A stretch of 33,640 bases of DNA from an uncultured Clostridium sp. Its GTDB lineage: Bacteria; Bacillota; Clostridia; TANB77; CAG-508. Shown here piece after piece: positions 16,838-25,180 of the stretch. Location: assembly GCA_930989765.1 (NCBI GenBank), contig CAKNNA010000018.1, positions 1-33,640 of the forward strand, in the 5' to 3' direction. The notes under the pieces are model-generated. The model saw nothing but the letters and a program-made list of their open reading frames with translations, had not been told where the DNA came from and did no database searches. The translations under genes were made by a program, and so were the position numbers. Each line of letters starts with the position of its first letter. The first letter of the stretch is position 1.

Positions 16838-18283
16838 ATGTTTAAAAATACTCAATCAAAAATTATTTTAATAATTTTTATAGCAGGTATACTAATAATA
16901 GGAGCTTTAGGAATCTCTTTTCTTGCATCAATAGAAAGTGTAACTAATAATTTAAATAGTATACAAGATGCAAACGAATTAGCAAATTATTTGCAAACAA
17001 TAGAAACAAGAACAAAATATTCAATTGCAATCGTATCTATAGTTTTTACATTAATTGCAATAATTATTGCTACATATTTATCAAAATTTGTAATATATCC
17101 TTTAAATAAACTAATAAAAAGTGCAGAAAAGGCTACTAAAGAAGAGGTAATAAGTAAAAAGAAAGGAAAAAATAAAACAAATAAAACTGGTGAAGTAGAA
17201 GAACTAGATAATGTATTTGATGTAATGACTCAAGAATTAAAACAAAAATTAAGTGAAGTATCAACACAAAAAAATCAAATAGAAACAATACTACTACATA
17301 TGACAGATGGAATAATTGCATTTAATAGGCAAGGAGAAATTATATTAATAAACCCAGCTGCCAAAAAATTATTAAGTATAAGACCAGAAGATGAAAATTT
17401 TGAAGATATATTCAAAAAATTTGACTTAGAGCTAAATATGGAAAAAATAATATATTTAGATAACTGGACTTCTACAGAGCAAAGAATAGAGGTAGAGGAC
17501 AAGTTTGTAAATGTATATTTTGCACCATTTAAAGATGAACTAGATAGACCAGATGGAGTAATTGCAGTAATACAAGACATAACAGAACATGTAAAATTGG
17601 ACAATATGCAAAAAGAATTTGTTGCAGATGTATCACATGAATTAAAAACACCAATAACATCAATAATGGGATATGCAGATACACTATTAGAAGGAGATTA
17701 TGATGATGAAACTAGAATAAAATTTCTAAATGTAATAGCTTCAGAATCACGCAGAATGGCAAGACTTGTAACTGACCTTTTAACATTATCAAGATATGAT
17801 AGTAATAAAAAGAAAACAAATAAAACTCAATTTGATTTAGGAGAACTTGTAAAAAAATGCCAAGAAAAACTTGCAATAGAAATAAAAAGAAAAAATCATG
17901 ATGTAAAAAGTTTTGTAACAGCAGATGTACCACCAGTATATGCAGATAAAGATGACATAGAAAGAGTAATATTAAATATTTTAACAAATAGTATAAAATA
18001 CACAAAAGAAAATGGAGAAATAAAAATATATGTTGGGTTTGTATATAATGATGCATATATAAAAATTTATGATAATGGAATAGGAATTCCAGAAGAAGAT
18101 TTAAGTAGAATTTTCGAAAGATTTTATAGAGTAGACAAGGCAAGAACAAGAGAACTTGGAGGAACAGGTCTTGGACTTTCTATTGCAAAAGAAATTCTAG
18201 ATAAAAATGGAGGTAGTATTGATATAAAAAGCGTTGTTGGTGAAGGAACTGAAGTTGTTATTAGGATTCCTACAAAATCATAA
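16838..18283 (+). CDS. Membrane sensor histidine kinase (WalK/PhoR-like)
   Basis: A 481-aa two-component sensor. Two membrane helices (about 7-30 and 58-80) bracket a very short outside loop of about 28 residues. A HAMP linker (about 81-145) and a PAS domain (about 150-245) follow, then HisKA with the phospho-acceptor His267 in SHELKTP, then HATPase_c with N box NILTNSIKYT, DNGIGI and GGTGLGLSI. AAGGAG precedes the ATG. It is probably co-transcribed with murG. The small sensor loop suggests sensing in the membrane or cytoplasm. No response regulator gene is adjacent, so the partner is unknown. A wall-stress role is inferred only from architecture and location. Confidence 0.92.
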   Translation: MFKNTQSKIILIIFIAGILIIGALGISFLASIESVTNNLNSIQDANELANYLQTIETRTKYSIAIVSIVFTLIAIIIATYLSKFVIYPLNKLIKSAEKATKEEVISKKKGKNKTNKTGEVEELDNVFDVMTQELKQKLSEVSTQKNQIETILLHMTDGIIAFNRQGEIILINPAAKKLLSIRPEDENFEDIFKKFDLELNMEKIIYLDNWTSTEQRIEVEDKFVNVYFAPFKDELDRPDGVIAVIQDITEHVKLDNMQKEFVADVSHELKTPITSIMGYADTLLEGDYDDETRIKFLNVIASESRRMARLVTDLLTLSRYDSNKKKTNKTQFDLGELVKKCQEKLAIEIKRKNHDVKSFVTADVPPVYADKDDIERVILNILTNSIKYTKENGEIKIYVGFVYNDAYIKIYDNGIGIPEEDLSRIFERFYRVDKARTRELGGTGLGLSIAKEILDKNGGSIDIKSVVGEGTEVVIRIPTKS

Positions 18284-18337
18284 AAAGTTACAATTCACAG
18301 CTTAAAACAAACTTAAACACAAATTATCAAAAATGAA

Positions 18338-18366
18338 TTGATAACTAAAAGAAAAAATAGTATAAT
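18338..18366 (+). promoter_or_regulatory. Promoter of the lepB-holB-ricT unit
   Basis: TTGATA (18338-18343), a 17-base spacer and a perfect TATAAT (18361-18366), about 55 bases upstream of lepB. Confidence 0.85.
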
Positions 18367-18419
18367 AGAAAAGTGAAAATAAAATTCAAATATAAAAAAG
18401 CTACAAAGGAGAGATTAAA

Positions 18420-19076
18420 TTGAAAATAAATCCAAAAGTTAAAGAAGTACTAGAATGGATATATTGTATAATAATTGCTATAATTTTAGCATTATTATTT
18501 CGCTACTATATAGGAACTCCAACTATAGTAAAACAAGTATCTATGAATCCAACACTTGTTGAAGGACAAAGATTATGGCTAAATAGATGGGATAGAACTA
18601 TAAAAAAACTACCTGAAAGAGGAGATATAATTACATTTGAAGCACCTTCAAAAAAATCATACACACCAGAAGAAATTGATTTAGAAAATCCAATTGCAAA
18701 ATATGAAAATGAGCCAACAAATATATTTAGTAAATTTACATATTATTGTCTAGAATGGGGAAAAGAAAGTTATATAAAAAGAGTTATTGCCTTACCTGGA
18801 GAGCATGTACAAATTAAAGATGGAAAAGTATATATAAATGGAGAAGAATTAGAAGAAAATTATCTACCTGATGGAATAGTAACAGATACCAAAAATAATG
18901 ATAGACAAAAAGAATTTGACGATTTTATAGTTCCAGAAAATTGTGTGTTTGCAATGGGGGATAATAGAAGTCATAGTACAGATTGTAGAGCTTTTGGATG
19001 TATTCCATTAGAAAAAATAGAAAGTAAAGTAGCAATAAGAATATGGCCACTAGATTTATGGGGAAAGGTAGAATAA
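18420..19076 (+). CDS. lepB: Signal peptidase I
   Basis: A membrane serine protease that removes signal peptides from exported proteins, 218 aa. One N-terminal membrane helix (about 12-31) precedes the catalytic domain. The Ser-Lys dyad is Ser41 in SMNPTL and Lys120 in YIKRVIALPG. The conserved GDNR box is at 180-183, followed by SxDCRxFG. The start is a TTG at 18420 directly after AAGGAGAG. It has its own strong promoter and is followed after 6 bases by holB. An insertion between the first boxes (about 75-110) is somewhat longer than in minimal Gram-positive enzymes. Confidence 0.95.
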   Translation: MKINPKVKEVLEWIYCIIIAIILALLFRYYIGTPTIVKQVSMNPTLVEGQRLWLNRWDRTIKKLPERGDIITFEAPSKKSYTPEEIDLENPIAKYENEPTNIFSKFTYYCLEWGKESYIKRVIALPGEHVQIKDGKVYINGEELEENYLPDGIVTDTKNNDRQKEFDDFIVPENCVFAMGDNRSHSTDCRAFGCIPLEKIESKVAIRIWPLDLWGKVE

Positions 19077-19082
19077 AAAAGC

Positions 19083-19979
19083 ATGTATGAAAATATTATT
19101 GGAAATAATGAAATAAAAAAATACTTAATACAAGCATCAGAAACTGGTAAAATTTCTCATAGTTATTTATTTATAGGGACAGAAGGTATAGGAAAAAAAC
19201 TATTTGCAAAAGAACTTGCTAAAAGTATTTTATGCTTAAATAAAGAAAAAAATTTAATTTGCAACAATTGCAAGTCTTGCATTGAATTCGAAAGCAATAA
19301 TAACCCAGATTTTTATATAATAACTCCAGAAGAAAATAGTATTAAAATAGAGCAAATAAGACAATTACAAAAAAAAGCCTCAGAAAAACCAATAATATCT
19401 CAAAATAAAGTTTATATAATAGACGAAAGTGATAAAATGACAAAAGAAGCACAAAATAGCCTATTAAAAACACTAGAAGAGCCACCAGAATATGTTACAA
19501 TAATTTTAATTGCACAAAATGAAAATGCAATTTTAAGCACTATAAAATCAAGATGTACAATAATACATTTTAAACCAATTATAAATAAAGAAATAAAAAA
19601 ATTTCTAGAAAATAATTACAAATTAGAAAACATAGAAGAAAATATACTAAACTCATTTCAAGGAAGTATAGGAAAAGCAATAAGATTAAAAGATAAAAAA
19701 GAAGAACTTGATATAATATATAACATTATAAACGAAATTGAAAAAAAAGATATAATAGATCTAATGAAAATGGCAGAAATTCTATATAAAGAAAAAGAAG
19801 ATATACAAGATATATTAGAATATATAAATACAATACTAATAGAAAAAGCAAAAACATCATATTTATATGCAGAATGCATAGAAATAGTAGAAGAAACAAA
19901 AAAAAGATTGAAAAGTAATGCAAACTATGATATGACAATTGATAATATGATATTTAGCATAAAAGAAAAAATAAGTTAA
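19083..19979 (+). CDS. holB: DNA polymerase III delta-prime subunit
   Basis: A clamp-loader subunit of the replisome, 298 aa. The AAA+ fold begins HSYLFIGTEGIGKK, with the Walker A loop modified as is usual for delta-prime. A zinc-binding cluster includes CNNCKSC. The sensor segment is SLLKTLEEPP, followed by the SRC motif. The position six bases after lepB and just before ricT matches the conserved holB-ricT order of Firmicutes. The ribosome site is weak (AAGG about 12 bases upstream), so translation may be coupled to lepB. Confidence 0.93.
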   Translation: MYENIIGNNEIKKYLIQASETGKISHSYLFIGTEGIGKKLFAKELAKSILCLNKEKNLICNNCKSCIEFESNNNPDFYIITPEENSIKIEQIRQLQKKASEKPIISQNKVYIIDESDKMTKEAQNSLLKTLEEPPEYVTIILIAQNENAILSTIKSRCTIIHFKPIINKEIKKFLENNYKLENIEENILNSFQGSIGKAIRLKDKKEELDIIYNIINEIEKKDIIDLMKMAEILYKEKEDIQDILEYINTILIEKAKTSYLYAECIEIVEETKKRLKSNANYDMTIDNMIFSIKEKIS

Positions 19980-20050
19980 ATATAAAAATTACAAAAAAAT
20001 AGAAATAATTAACAAAAAATTAATTATAAATCAAGGAAGTAGGTAAAAAA

Positions 20051-20965
20051 TTGAAAAATATAGTAGGAGTTAGGTTTAAAAAATTAGGAAAAATATATTT
20101 TTTTAATCCAAAATCATTAAAAGTAAAAAAAGGTGATAAAGTTATTGTAGAAACAACCCAAGGAGAAGAATATGGAGAAGTACTTATAGCAAATAGACAA
20201 ATAGAAGATGATAAAGTGCTTGAGCCACTAAAAAGAGTAATAAGACTTGCAAACCATCATGACACAAAACGATTTGAAGAATGTAAAAAAACAGAAAAGG
20301 AAGCATTTAAAGTATGTGAAAAAAAGATAAAAGAACACAAACTTCCAATGAAACTAATAGATGTAGAATGCAAATTTGATGGTAGCAAAATTTTATTTTA
20401 TTTCACAGCAGATGGAAGAATAGACTTTAGAGAACTAGTAAAAGACTTAGCAGCAGTATATAAAACAAGAATAGAATTAAGGCAAATAGGAGTAAGAGAT
20501 AAAGTAAAAAGAATAGGTGGAAATGGTGTTTGTGGAAGAGAACTATGTTGTTGCACATTTTTAAGTGATTTTGAAGCAGTATCAATAAAAATGGCAAAAG
20601 AACAAAACATATCATTAAATCCATCAAAAATATCAGGAAATTGTGGAAGACTAATGTGTTGCCTAAAATATGAAGACAATGTATACAAAGAAAAATTAAA
20701 AAAATTACCTAATTTAGGAGCAATAGTAAAAACAGAAGACGGAGAAGGAGAAGTAGACGCAATAGAAACTTTAAAAGAAAGAGTAAAAGTAAAATTCAAA
20801 AATGAAGAAGGATATTTTTATAAAAGATATGATGTAAAAGACATAAAAGTTATAAAAGACGCAGTAGCAGAAAAAATAGATGAAGAAGAATTAGAACATC
20901 AAAAAGAATTAGAAGAACTAGAAAAATTAGAACAAGAAGATATAAAGCAAGAAGAAGAAATGTAA
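20051..20965 (+). CDS. ricT: PSP1-domain regulatory protein RicT (YaaT)
   Basis: In Bacillus, RicT joins RicA and RicF in an iron-sulphur complex that affects RNase Y mRNA processing, sporulation and competence. The protein is 304 aa with a PSP1 domain. Two cysteine clusters are clear: GVCGRELCCCTF and GNCGRLMCCLKY. A Glu/Lys-rich tail of about 30 residues follows. The start is a TTG at 20051, preceded by a GGAAGTAGG region. The holB-ricT order is conserved in Firmicutes. RicA and RicF are not in the window, so the complex is inferred. Confidence 0.93.
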   Translation: MKNIVGVRFKKLGKIYFFNPKSLKVKKGDKVIVETTQGEEYGEVLIANRQIEDDKVLEPLKRVIRLANHHDTKRFEECKKTEKEAFKVCEKKIKEHKLPMKLIDVECKFDGSKILFYFTADGRIDFRELVKDLAAVYKTRIELRQIGVRDKVKRIGGNGVCGRELCCCTFLSDFEAVSIKMAKEQNISLNPSKISGNCGRLMCCLKYEDNVYKEKLKKLPNLGAIVKTEDGEGEVDAIETLKERVKVKFKNEEGYFYKRYDVKDIKVIKDAVAEKIDEEELEHQKELEELEKLEQEDIKQEEEM

Positions 20966-21031
20966 AAGAAAAACAAACACGAAATCAAACCAAAATAAAT
21001 AAAAAGAAAGTAGCAAGAGGAGGTGAAAAAA

Positions 21032-21202
21032 ATGGCATATAAGATAACAGATAAATGTATATCTTGTGGAGCATGTGCTGCAGAATGTCCAGTAGGATGC
21101 ATATCACAAGGAGAAGATAAATTTGTAATAGACAAGTCAGCATGCATAAGCTGTGGAACATGTGCTGGAGTTTGCCCAGTAGAAGCACCAGAAGAAGAAT
21201 AA
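21032..21202 (+). CDS. Small 2[4Fe-4S] ferredoxin
   Basis: A 56-aa low-potential electron carrier. Two CxxCxxC-xxx-C motifs are present: Cys9, 12, 15, 19 and Cys38, 41, 44, 48, each followed by Pro as in clostridial ferredoxins. An extra Cys23 is present. AGGAGGTG lies 7 bases upstream of the ATG. It sits 66 bases after ricT and is followed by a terminator. It is a plausible electron acceptor for the 2-oxoacid:ferredoxin oxidoreductase encoded about 0.8 kb downstream (inference from proximity). Confidence 0.95.
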   Translation: MAYKITDKCISCGACAAECPVGCISQGEDKFVIDKSACISCGTCAGVCPVEAPEEE

Positions 21203-21215
21203 GAAATGTATAAAA

Positions 21216-21261
21216 TTAAGAGCATAAACCGTTATAATAATATAAAAGTTTATGCTCTTAA
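21216..21261 (+). terminator. Hairpin terminator after the ferredoxin gene
   Basis: A 14-bp perfect stem (21216-21229 with 21248-21261) with an 18-nt loop. The T-run after it is short, so termination may be partial. Confidence 0.6.
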
Positions 21262-21308
21262 ACATTTTGGCAAAAGTTATTCTATTTCAAACAAATTTGC
21301 AATGAATA

Positions 21309-21337
21309 TTGACTTTTGTCTAATTTATGGTTATATT
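21309..21337 (+). promoter_or_regulatory. Promoter of the 61-aa orphan gene
   Basis: TTGACT (21309-21314), a 17-base spacer and TATATT (21332-21337). Transcription would begin about 20 bases before the start codon. Confidence 0.75.
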
Positions 21338-21365
21338 TTAATAAATTAAATAAGGAGGCCTTGTT

Positions 21366-21551
21366 ATGAGCGAAGATAAAAAAAATTTAGAAGTTGTTTC
21401 AGGAGATGGCTCTAATTTAGACATTTCACCTGTTTATGAACATTTAAATGCCGGTAAGCCAAAAACTAATGATAAAAAGCCAAAAAATATTGTTATTCCT
21501 AAAGAATCAAATCATAAAAAAGAAGAAAAAAAGGAAGAATCTAAAAAATAA
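21366..21551 (+). CDS. Small charged protein of unknown function
   Basis: A 61-aa protein with a near-consensus promoter and a strong AAGGAGG ribosome site, so it is very likely expressed. The N-terminal half is acidic and contains GDGSNLDISPVYEHLN. The C-terminal half is Lys/Glu/Pro-rich and probably unstructured. There is no signal peptide, membrane segment or cysteine. It stands alone between the ferredoxin terminator and the palindromic element. The family is not recognised with confidence. Confidence 0.8.
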   Translation: MSEDKKNLEVVSGDGSNLDISPVYEHLNAGKPKTNDKKPKNIVIPKESNHKKEEKKEESKK

Positions 21552-21558
21552 TAAAAAG

Positions 21559-21894
21559 TTCATTAAGATTTGTAGCTAGAAAAATTATTTAAAAGCCCTC
21601 CTTGAGGTATTATTCACATCTTAAAGAAACTGCCATCAGGTTGTATTTTATAAAATTTATGTAATGACGAATGCGCAAGGAATAGATATACCCCTTCTTG
21701 ACTTTAATTAAATGAGGGGGCACGGAAGAGTGAAGAGGCTCGTTTAATTAAAGTTTAGAAGGGGCCCGCTATGTATTAAGCCGAGGAATGGAATAAATTT
21801 TATAAAATACAACCTGATGGCAGTTTCTTTAAGATGTGAATAATACCTCAAGGAGGGCTTTTAAATAATTTTTCTAGCTACAAATCTTAATGAA
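21559..21894. repeat. Palindromic element, copy 1: 132-bp core in 102-bp perfect inverted arms
   Basis: The left arm (21559-21660) and right arm (21793-21894) are perfect reverse complements over 102 bp. The core (21661-21792) contains its own inverted repeat, an A-rich/T-rich pair (TTTAATTAAA side arms) flanked by CCCCTTCT/AGAAGGGG. The core is visibly richer in G+C than the region. The same core, inverted and with about five substitutions, lies at 29621-29752. The innermost 16 bp of the arms (ATTTTATAAAATTTAT) is shared between copies. No ORF of note. The right arm ends 37 bases before the -35 box of the por operon. The type is unknown; it may be a non-autonomous mobile element or a structured regulatory element. 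Confidence 0.85.
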
Positions 21895-21931
21895 TTTCCC
21901 GCAAATTAAGCGTAGTTTTTTAAAAATATAC

Positions 21932-21960
21932 TTGACACACATAGCATTTAGACATATACT
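21932..21960 (+). promoter_or_regulatory. Promoter of the por operon
   Basis: A perfect TTGACA (21932-21937), a 17-base spacer and TATACT (21955-21960), about 38 bases upstream of the first por gene. Confidence 0.88.
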
Positions 21961-21998
21961 AAAGCTATAATTTTTTATAAAAAAGGAGGCAAAAAATA

Positions 21999-22580
21999 AT
22001 GGAAGACTTAATAGAAATTAGATGGCACGGTAGAGGTGGACAAGGTGCAAAAACAGCATCATTGTTACTAGCAGATGCTGCATTTAATACTGGAAAATAT
22101 ATTCAAGGATTTCCAGAATATGGACCAGAAAGAATGGGGGCACCAATTACTGCTTATAATAGAATTAGTACATCACCTATAACAATTCACTCTAACATAT
22201 ATAATCCAGACTATGTAGTAGTTGTTGATGATACATTATTAGAATCTGTTGATGTTACAGCAGGACTAAAAAATACAGGTGCAATTGTTATTAACACTAC
22301 AAAATCTGAAGACTACTTAAAAAAAGTATTAAAAGGATATTCTGGATCTATATATACAATAGATGCAAGAAAAGTATCAATGGAAACTTTAGGAAAGTAT
22401 TTTCCAAATACTCCTATGCTTGCTGCAATTGTTAAGGTAAGTAAAATTATGACAGACGAAGAATTTATTAATGATATGAAAGGTTCTTTTAAACATAAAT
22501 TTGCAAAAAAACCAGAAGTAATTGAAGGTAATATGAAAGCTATAGAAATGGCATTAAAAGAAGTAAACAAAATTCAATAG
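21999..22580 (+). CDS. porG: 2-oxoacid:ferredoxin oxidoreductase, gamma subunit
   Basis: The gamma subunit (193 aa) of a four-subunit pyruvate-type ferredoxin oxidoreductase, which decarboxylates the oxoacid to acyl-CoA and reduces ferredoxin. It begins EIRWHGRGGQGAKTAS, a family hallmark for the CoA-related domain, and contains FPEYGPERMGAP. AGGAGG precedes the ATG. It is first of the gamma-delta-alpha-beta cluster. Substrate (pyruvate versus branched-chain oxoacid) is not certain from this subunit. Confidence 0.93.
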   Translation: MEDLIEIRWHGRGGQGAKTASLLLADAAFNTGKYIQGFPEYGPERMGAPITAYNRISTSPITIHSNIYNPDYVVVVDDTLLESVDVTAGLKNTGAIVINTTKSEDYLKKVLKGYSGSIYTIDARKVSMETLGKYFPNTPMLAAIVKVSKIMTDEEFINDMKGSFKHKFAKKPEVIEGNMKAIEMALKEVNKIQ

Positions 22581-22648
22581 AATTAAATATCTAAAAATAA
22601 ATTTAAAACTAGAGATTTTTTAAAATTAAATCTCTAAAGGAGGTAAGA

Positions 22649-22954
22649 ATGACAGAGATTAATCCAAATACCCCAATGGAAAAAATGACTATTGGTGGAG
22701 ATATTTACAATGCTGGAAATGCAAAAGATTTTAAAACAGGAGATTGGAGAAGTATAAGACCTGAATTTCATGAAGACAAGTGTAAACAATGCGGTCTATG
22801 TTTCCCTGTTTGTCCTGAAAATGCAATACCAGTTGGAAAAGAAGATTTAAAAAGAAAAGATTTTAATTATGATTATTGCAAAGGATGTGGCGTTTGTGCA
22901 AAAGTTTGCCCATTTGGAGCAATTTCAATGAAGGAAGAAGGTGCAGATAGATAA
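22649..22954 (+). CDS. porD: 2-oxoacid:ferredoxin oxidoreductase, delta (ferredoxin-like) subunit
   Basis: A 101-aa subunit carrying two [4Fe-4S] clusters that pass electrons from the beta subunit to ferredoxin. Cysteine motifs are CKQCGLCFPVCP and CKGCGVCAKVCP. AAGGAGG precedes the ATG. Its stop codon overlaps the start of the alpha gene by one base (TAATG), indicating translational coupling. Confidence 0.94.
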   Translation: MTEINPNTPMEKMTIGGDIYNAGNAKDFKTGDWRSIRPEFHEDKCKQCGLCFPVCPENAIPVGKEDLKRKDFNYDYCKGCGVCAKVCPFGAISMKEEGADR

Positions 22955-24144
22955 TGAGTATTAGAGAAAGATTAAGTGGTAATGAAGCAGCAGCAACTGC
23001 CATGAAACAAATAAATCCTGATGTAGTTGCAGCATTTCCAATTACCCCTTCAACAGAAATTCCACAATATTTTTCAACATTTGTTGATAATGGACAAGTA
23101 GATACAGAATTTGTTGCAGTTGAAAGTGAACATAGTGCTATGAGTGCATGTATTGGAGCAGAAGCAGCAGGAGCAAGAGCGATGACTGCTACATCTGCAA
23201 ATGGTTTATCTTTAATGTGGGAAATGATATATATTGCATCAAGTTTAAGACTTCCTATAGTTCTATCTTTAGTAAATAGAGCAGTATCTGGTCCACTTAA
23301 TATCCACAATGACCATTCTGATGCAATGGGAGTTAGAGATAGTGGTTGGATTATGATATTTTCTGAAAATAATCAAGAAGCATATGATAATACATTAATG
23401 GCTAATCGTATTGCTGAAAATGAAAATGTATTATTACCAATTATGATATGCCAAGATGGTTTTATAACATCACATTCAATTGAAAATATAGAACTTGAAT
23501 CAGATGAAGAAGTAAAAAAATTTGTTGGCAAGTATCAACCAAAACATTATTTATTAAATGATAAAGAACCAATTGCTGTTGGACCTTTAGATGTTCAAAG
23601 TTATTTATTCGAACACAAAGCTCAGCAAGCAGAAGCTATGAAAGCTGCAAAAGATGTAATTCTACAAGTTTCAAAAGATTTTGAAAAATGGACAGGAAGA
23701 CATTATGGTTTATTTGAAGAATACATGCTAGAAGATAGTGAAATTGCAATAGTATGTATGAACTCAACAGCTGGAACTACAAAAGCTGTTATAAAAAAAT
23801 TAAGAGAAAAAGGAATAAAAGCAGGATTATTAAAACTAAGAGTATTTAGACCTTTCCCAGGAGAAGAAATAGCAGAAGCTCTAAAAAATCAAAAAGCTAT
23901 AGCAATTTTAGATAAAGCAGATTCTCTAAATGCAGTAGGTGGAGCATTATTTGAAGATGTTACATCTAGTATGTATGTTAATAAAAATTTTGTACCATGT
24001 ATCAATTATGTATATGGAATTGGTGGTAGAGATACAACAGAAAAAGATATAGAAAAAGTATATGAAGACTTACAGGAAATAGCAAAATCTGGAAAAGTAG
24101 AAAATCCATATCGCTACTTAGGATTAAGAAGGGAGGAAAAATAA
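22954..24144 (+). CDS. porA: 2-oxoacid:ferredoxin oxidoreductase, alpha subunit
   Basis: The 396-aa alpha subunit forms part of the thiamine-diphosphate active site. The N-terminal pyrimidine-binding domain contains FPITPSTEIP and VESEHSAMSACIGA, and the HNDHSD region follows. The C-terminal part carries the LRVFRPFPGEE motif of the transketolase-C-like domain. It starts on the ATG overlapping the delta stop codon. The overall sequence style favours the pyruvate enzyme. The four-gene order is that of PorCDAB-type enzymes of anaerobes. Confidence 0.93.
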   Translation: MSIRERLSGNEAAATAMKQINPDVVAAFPITPSTEIPQYFSTFVDNGQVDTEFVAVESEHSAMSACIGAEAAGARAMTATSANGLSLMWEMIYIASSLRLPIVLSLVNRAVSGPLNIHNDHSDAMGVRDSGWIMIFSENNQEAYDNTLMANRIAENENVLLPIMICQDGFITSHSIENIELESDEEVKKFVGKYQPKHYLLNDKEPIAVGPLDVQSYLFEHKAQQAEAMKAAKDVILQVSKDFEKWTGRHYGLFEEYMLEDSEIAIVCMNSTAGTTKAVIKKLREKGIKAGLLKLRVFRPFPGEEIAEALKNQKAIAILDKADSLNAVGGALFEDVTSSMYVNKNFVPCINYVYGIGGRDTTEKDIEKVYEDLQEIAKSGKVENPYRYLGLRREEK

Positions 24145-24145
24145 T

Positions 24146-25099
24146 ATGGCATATAATTTAAAAGAAGTTATAGCATCAAAACCTTCACGTTTTACAGAAG
24201 GACATAGAATGTGTGCAGGTTGTGGAGCTCCACCTGTTGCAAGACATATAATGAGAGCACTAAAACCAGAAGACCATGCAGTTGTTTCTGTTGCGACAGG
24301 ATGTATGGAAGTATCAACATTCATGTATCCATATACTGCTTGGACAGATTCATTTATACACACAGCATTTGAATGTGCAGCAGCTACATTATCTGGAGCT
24401 GAAGCTGCATATAAATCAATGAAAAAACAAGGCAAATTACCAAATGACAAACACACAAAATTTATAGCATTTGGTGGAGATGGTGGAACATATGATATAG
24501 GACTTCAATCATTATCAGGAGCAATGGAAAGAGGACACGACATGGTGTATGTGTGCTATGATAATGGAGCATATATGAACACAGGTATACAACGTTCATC
24601 AGCAACACCTAAATTTGCAGATACAACAACATCACCTGCTGGAACTGTTATTCCTGGAAAAATGCAATATAGAAAAGATTTAACTAAAATAATGGTAGGT
24701 CATCACTTACCATATGTAGCACAAACTCTAGCAATGACAAACTTCCAAGATTTATACCAAAAAGCTGAAAAAGCAATATATACAGAAGGACCAACATTCC
24801 TAAATGTAATGGCACCTTGCCCAAGAGGATGGGGGTACCAGACAGAAGATTTAATGAAAATAAATAAACTTGCAGCAGACACTTGCTTCTGGCCATTATA
24901 TGAAGTAGTAGATGGTAAATATCATGTAACATATAAACCAGCAAAAAAATTACCAGTAGAAGAATTTTTAAAACCACAAAAACGTTTTAGACATCTATTT
25001 AAACCTGAAAATGAATGGATGATAAAAGAATTGCAAGATGCTGTTGATAAAAGATGGCAAGAATTATTAGATTTAGAAGAAATGACAAATAAAAATTAA
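24146..25099 (+). CDS. porB: 2-oxoacid:ferredoxin oxidoreductase, beta subunit
   Basis: The 317-aa beta subunit binds thiamine diphosphate and a [4Fe-4S] cluster. The N-terminal CAGCG pair begins the cluster ligands. GDGGTYDIG is the Mg/ThDP-binding motif, followed by YDNGAYMNTG. The C-terminal MAPCPRGWGY holds another conserved Cys. GGAGG lies inside the alpha gene's end and the genes are one base apart. It is the last gene of the operon, before a terminator. Confidence 0.94.
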   Translation: MAYNLKEVIASKPSRFTEGHRMCAGCGAPPVARHIMRALKPEDHAVVSVATGCMEVSTFMYPYTAWTDSFIHTAFECAAATLSGAEAAYKSMKKQGKLPNDKHTKFIAFGGDGGTYDIGLQSLSGAMERGHDMVYVCYDNGAYMNTGIQRSSATPKFADTTTSPAGTVIPGKMQYRKDLTKIMVGHHLPYVAQTLAMTNFQDLYQKAEKAIYTEGPTFLNVMAPCPRGWGYQTEDLMKINKLAADTCFWPLYEVVDGKYHVTYKPAKKLPVEEFLKPQKRFRHLFKPENEWMIKELQDAVDKRWQELLDLEEMTNKN

Positions 25100-25118
25100 T
25101 TTGAAATATAAAAAACGA

Positions 25119-25161
25119 AAAAAGGAAAATAGCAATTATAAAAAATACTATTTTCCTTTTT
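25119..25161 (+). terminator. Terminator of the por operon
   Basis: A 14-bp stem (25119-25132 with 25148-25161), with A-run on the left and T-run on the right. It may also serve the convergent gene on the minus strand. Confidence 0.8.
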
Positions 25162-25180
25162 AATAGTAAATTATTACTGT

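Noticed and set aside
20899..21225. Antisense ORF over the ferredoxin region
   Set aside because: It is the shadow of the ricT tail and the 56-aa ferredoxin, whose Cys motifs and ribosome site are clear on the plus strand.
21559..21894. Ordinary bidirectional terminator
   Set aside because: The arm ends look terminator-like (A-run/T-run), but arms of 102 bp around a 132-bp core shared with a second locus go far beyond a terminator.
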